A stretch of DNA of 64,000 nucleotides from Congeria kusceri (Eukaryota; Mollusca; Bivalvia; Myida; Dreissenidae): the NCBI GenBank assembly GCA_027627225.1, contig CM051029.1, positions 77,528,078 to 77,592,077 of the forward strand, written 5' to 3'. How positions within the stretch are numbered: position 1 is the first letter of the stretch; every line of letters starts with the position of its first letter. The position numbers and the translations under genes were made by a program. The notes under the pieces were generated by a model. That model did not search any database. It was not told the DNA's origin and saw nothing but the letters and a program-made list of their open reading frames with translations. Positions 60,345 to 64,000 of this stretch are shown in pieces.

Positions 60345-62315
60345 ATTGTTGAAACTTGGGGATTACGGTAATCAGCACGTGAACTTGTGCACCTGGTTAT
60401 TTTGGTGCAGTTTTTTCCTACTTCAGCGTAGTTATGGCCTTTTTTAAGCAAAAAGTTACATTTTTAGACTTGTGTCGCGTGTGACTCAAAAAGTATTATT
60501 GCTAGAGTGATGAAACTTTATAAACATATTAAACAGCATGTGAACTTGTGCACCTGCGTATTTTGGTGCAGTTTTTTCAGACATCAGTGCAGTTATGGCG
60601 ATTTTTTAGCAGAAATGACATTTTTGGACTTAAGTCGCACATAACTCAAAAAGTAAAAAATATTACTGCTACAGTGATGAAACTTTATATACATATTAAT
60701 CAACATTTGAAATGGGGAACCTGGGTATTTTGGTGCAGTTTTTTCCGACATCAGCTGAGTTATGGCCCTTTTTTTAGCAAAAAATGACATTATTGGACTT
60801 GTGTCGCGTGTTACTCAAAAAGAATTATTGCTACAGTGATGGAACTTTATAAACATATTCATCAGCATGTGAACTTGTGCACCTGGGTATTGTGGTGCAT
60901 TTTTTCCGACATCAGCAGAGTTTTATGACAACCAGCGGAATGTGGGTGCATCCGTTTCCTACGGACACATGTCTAGTTTGGTTACGTTTTTTTGTCAGAG
61001 TCCAGAGGTATAATTTTGAAACTCAAAGTACTTGATCACAGTGATGAACTTATTCTGTAGACAAGAGGAGGTAACTATATCAAGGATTTTAGTGGAGTTA
61101 TTGCTATTTTTTCAACTTGGATTTTGTTTGCTTTAAATCAAATTTCTCAATATCTATAAGAGGTATTGACTTGAACTTCAAAATACTTCATGACAGTGAT
61201 AAACTTATTATATGAACAAAAGCCTAGAGTACTATCAAATATGAGAGAGTCGAGCATCCAGCACCCGTAGGCAGTGCTCTTGTTAGTCAAGTGGACATAT
61301 GCCCTCCCGGACATTTGCCACCCCGGACATATGCCCTCTTGTTAATATGCCACACTGACACTGGCCCTCTCATAACAAGTCGTTAAACCAATGTGCAGTG
61401 CATCAGAAATTAAATACCCGGGTCGCATCTGGAGTGGAGTGTCTCAGGTATCCCCAGGGGACGGTGGCCACCTCGGAGAGAATCTCGGGGCACTCGATAA
61501 ATATTCACTGAACACATGTCTCTCCCATTATGTTTAAAATGTGTGCTGGCATAAACATAATTTTTATTAAAAGTTTTGATAAAGATGTCCGATCAGTCGT
61601 CTTTATCAATTTGTTTACAAATAAATAACAACAACCTGATACATGTAAGAATAAACGTTATACAACTAAATTAAGTCTACTTCATTTTTTATGATCCTCT
61701 TCATTTCAATAACTTTTATTATTATGCAACTGTTAATACTCAGACAAATTTAAGAGATAAAGTTATTAGATAAGGCACTGTACGTTATCTGAAGTAATAC
61801 TTTGCAGCCCTTTTATAACTTGCGAAAACATAAAAGCCCTGTCTGTTAATTATATTGATGTAAATACATCACATAGATATTTTTTCACTGTATAGAGATA
61901 TTGTTTTAATAGTTACAACTCGTGTAATTCCCATTATATTTTTTACTTGGTATCTTTCTTTGTATACATTATTTTAGTAGCACATCGTAAGACTCTCACG
62001 TTTGCTACCTATTATTTCCACATATCCAGTTTATCATTATGTGTTATCGACCATCATTTAATTAATCAAGGACTCGTCGTCAGCACATTAATTTTGACAC
62101 TTCTTCTTTATTGTTGCATGTGTTAATTTGAGCACTATATTTCAAACTGTAAAAGCGTAGTTAAAGTAATATTTAAACATAGCAGGAGGGCCAGTGTCCG
62201 GGCGGCATATTGACAGGAGGGCATGTGTCCGGGGTGGCAAATATCCGGGAGGGCATATGTCCACCTGACCAAAAAAATATTGGAAGGGCATATGTCTGGG
62301 AGGGCATATGTCCGG

Positions 62316-63062
62316 ATACCGCTTTGAATTACCGGTAATGTAACATAAACCTGCCTTAATAAAAGTGCAATTTTACAAGGCAACAATAATAAATTTCAAT
62401 GAGTTATATACATATTTATTGTGGATTCTTTGTCCATCCTATAAACTTCATAAATAAACACATGCCACAATTTGGGTTTTCAATGTCTTCTTTACAGTCA
62501 CATCCCTCTAGTAAAGTGTAATTTATTCCAATGTGTTTTTTGTTTGGCCTAAAATACAATATTTTTGTGTTCCTTTAAATTAAACGAGAGGGTAAGGTAA
62601 GGTGGAATTTGTTTTAATTACATTTGAAATTGTAATGATTTTAATTATCATCTTACCATTTTAAAAAGTAATAGAATTCATACAGAAACATGTTTGTCAG
62701 CAGTGGTACATCATTAAAGTCCATCTGTACATCATTAAAATCCATCTGTAACACTCCTAGTTTGTACCATGACACTGTTATATGAGCAATTAAATATAAG
62801 CAATGCAAATATGCATTCAGGACAAATGGTTTTGTATATTTTATTAACAGTGTATAAAATATTGAATGTTTCATGTTACGATTCTATAGATAAAACATGT
62901 TGTTTATATTTGTTCATATACTAGAAGTTTAAATACTGGCTATGTTTTCCAGTTTATCTTTAAATATTTTATGACTATTCATCTGAATATAATGATTTAA
63001 ATCTTTCGTAAATATTATGAATGTTAAATTTATGAATGATATAGTTCCTATTCTCTTTTCAG
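62316..63062. other. 3' part of the TRIM-like intron
   Basis: AT-rich with a small direct duplication 'GTACATCATTAAAGTCCATC' / 'GTACATCATTAAAATCCATC' at 62707-62747. No coding exon recognised. Confidence 0.5.
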
Positions 63063-63577
63063 ACACTGCCCTAATGTGACACTTGTTTCTGGGTCGACTA
63101 AACAACAGTCAACGATGTCAGTGCTGGGAAATCCAGACCCGGTGTTTACTGTTAAAGGAAAGCCAAAGTATAATGTGCGCAGCGTACCAAGTGATTCACC
63201 ATCATGCATTATCAGTGGCATATGTGTTCTCCCTGATGGCCAGATTCTTGTTGTAGACAGCAGTAATAACAAATTAAAGCTGCTGGACCAGCAGTACAGG
63301 GTGCTTACTCATTGTGATGTGTCAACTGATCCACGGGACATGTGCCATATAACACACAGTGAAGTTGCTGTTACTGTGAATGTTGGGATCCAGTTTATCT
63401 CAGTCAACAATGGGCAGCTGGTGAAGGGCAGGAAGCTTCAGTTACAACATGAATGTATAGGTATTGCCCACCACCAGGGGCACCTGTATGTCAATGATTG
63501 GACTGCACTGTACAAGTACACCCTGAGTGGGAAACTGGTCGGCAAGCTGTATGAGGATACATCATATATACATACAG
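63063..63577 (+). CDS. TRIM-like protein, exon 2: start of the NHL-type propeller, coiled coil absent
   Basis: It continues exon 1 in phase (IHR|HCPNVTLVS), completing B-box 2. Then within about 20 residues it enters FTVKGKPKYNVRSVPSDSPS, followed by ISGICVLPDGQILVVDSSNN, DPRDMCHITHSEVAVTV and CIGIAHHQGHLYVNDW: repeated beta-blade motifs of an NHL/SMP-30-like propeller. It ends CATACAG|GTTAGA; further exons lie beyond 64000. Family members I recall have a long coiled coil between B-box and propeller. Here VSGSTKQQSTMSVLGNPDP directly bridges them, in frame, suggesting an internal deletion or a coiled-coil-less paralogue. Confidence 0.8.
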
Positions 63578-64000
63578 GTTAGAATATGGCGGGTTCATCC
63601 GGATATTATTACAAATATGTATTATAAAGTAATTGTAAGACTGCATAGTTGTAGAATGTACATGTGTGAATTTAAGTTTACAACAGCAGTTAAGAATGAT
63701 TTTCAATATTATTGATTTATATGTTATCAGGCATTTTGACTGTCACTTCTGACTTCATTGCATGTCTATAAATAGACATTGAGTGCAAATCGATGACACA
63801 CTCAGTAACCTGCTGTTTATATTTTGTGGTTTTCAAGTAAATATACATGCATTATTGTTTCATAATTCATCGTGTTTCCAAACGTTATATGAAGTAAATA
63901 AACTTTAAATTGTTGTAGTTGAAATTTGTTAAATTAATTGATTTGTATTTTTAAAACTGTTTAAATAACAACTGGCTTTTGTTACTTGTGTAGAAGAACA
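63578..64000 (+). other. Next intron of the TRIM-like gene (to window end)
   Basis: AT-rich; no exon of the remaining propeller blades is visible before the window ends, so the gene model is partial. Confidence 0.6.

Larger units (their letters stand above)
58148..60976 (+). mobile_element. ATGCCCCCAC/CTAG element, split by another element
   Basis: The 5' end TTTATGCCCCCACTTTAGAG, then TCCGTCCGTCCGTCCG. Units 'GTGCACCTGGGTATTTTGG', 'GAGTTATGGCC' and 'CGTGTAACTCAAAAAGTATT' occur at 58220-58480 and again at 60345-60920. The 3' end GTGGGTGCAT, hairpin GTTTCCTACGGACAC, then ATGTCTAG. The break between the two halves contains the element at 58483. Confidence 0.7.
58042..61284 (+). mobile_element. 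AGCTCGAC/CTCTTGTT element carrying nested elements
   Basis: The 5' end TTTAGCTCGACTTTTCGAAG pairs with AAACGTCGAGCT; the 3' end has GTCGAGC (inverse of the 5' end), hairpin AGCACCCGTAGGCAGTGCT and CTTGTT. Its own core is short; most of its length is the inserted ATGCCCCCAC and AGTCCCCTACC elements. Confidence 0.7.
58001..62315. mobile_element. Element with ~130-bp TIRs, split by a nested insertion
   Basis: Right arm 62185-62315, read inverted: CGGACATATGCCCTCCCAG, ACATATGCCCTTCC, a T-run, GTCAGGTGGACATATGCC, GGATATTTGCCACCCCGGAC and so on. Left arm: 58002-58043 gives CGGACACATGCCCTCCCAAC and a T-run, and 61285-61370 continues with GTCAAGTGGACATATGCC. Removing 58044-61284 joins the two left pieces into one arm matching the right arm. 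The original element was therefore about 1.07 kb with about 130-bp TIRs built from GGACATATGCCCTC repeats. Confidence 0.75.
55852..63062 (+). other. 7.2-kb intron of the TRIM-like gene, filled with elements
   Basis: Donor CAG|GTATTC, acceptor TCTCTTTTCAG. Phase 2 on both sides (AG + A gives Arg) restores the B-box 2 ligand HC. Content: two ~300-bp repeat units with 'CAATTTGCGTTAAAGTTTCG' (56130, 56427); a ~175-bp duplication at 56830-57060; two copies of a ~130-bp block near 57190 and 57785; and the nested elements at 58001-62315. No coiled-coil exon, which family members usually carry here, was found. Confidence 0.7.

Overview
The window reads as a piece of a mollusc nuclear genome, most likely a bivalve (inference). 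It is AT-rich and gene-poor, its coding pieces are split by GT-AG introns, and it is packed with dispersed repeats of a type I associate with bivalves: arrays carrying phrases such as 'TGCCCCTGGGGTC' and 'GTCCGTCTGTC', tRNA-derived SINEs, and a B-box/NHL-repeat TRIM-like gene. I see no operons, CRISPR arrays, rRNA genes or convincing stand-alone tRNA genes.

Layout. 1-4.7 kb: AT-rich spacer with a degenerate tandem repeat and a GAT microsatellite. 4.7-10.35 kb: the most interesting object, a candidate 5.6-kb DNA transposon. It has imperfect terminal inverted repeats, a possible 4-bp target duplication (AATG), a repeated motif TGTCAACTCCGTTAC at both ends, and a spliced, decayed transposase-like gene whose three 3' exons are intact. 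10.4-24 kb: exon-like fragments of an unrecognised + strand gene, mostly decayed, with one exon present twice, interleaved with repeats and SINE/MITE elements. 20-35 kb: several large repeat arrays. 35.6-35.9 kb: a GC-rich 33-bp tandem repeat open on the minus strand as an 11-residue protein repeat. 36-52 kb: more arrays and one broken talin-like exon at 40.5 kb. 55.5-63.6 kb: the one gene that looks functional, a TRIM-like protein. Its first exon holds two B-box zinc fingers and the next exon, 7.2 kb away, holds the start of an NHL-type propeller.

The 7.2-kb intron contains a nest of elements: a TIR element is split by a second element (AGCTCGAC type), which carries a third (ATGCCCCCAC type), which is split by a fourth (AGTCCCCTACC type).

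A unifying pattern is that many array-bearing repeats, though unrelated in internal sequence, share one terminal design. The 5' end (for example TTAGCTCACC) reappears inverted about 20-40 bases before the 3' end and is followed by a short hairpin, usually closing in CTCTTGTT or CTAG. This matches known non-autonomous rolling-circle (Helentron/HINE, 'pearl'-like) elements. Several can be compared with an unoccupied copy of their insertion site in this same window. Recognition of families is from memory and by eye; no search was run.
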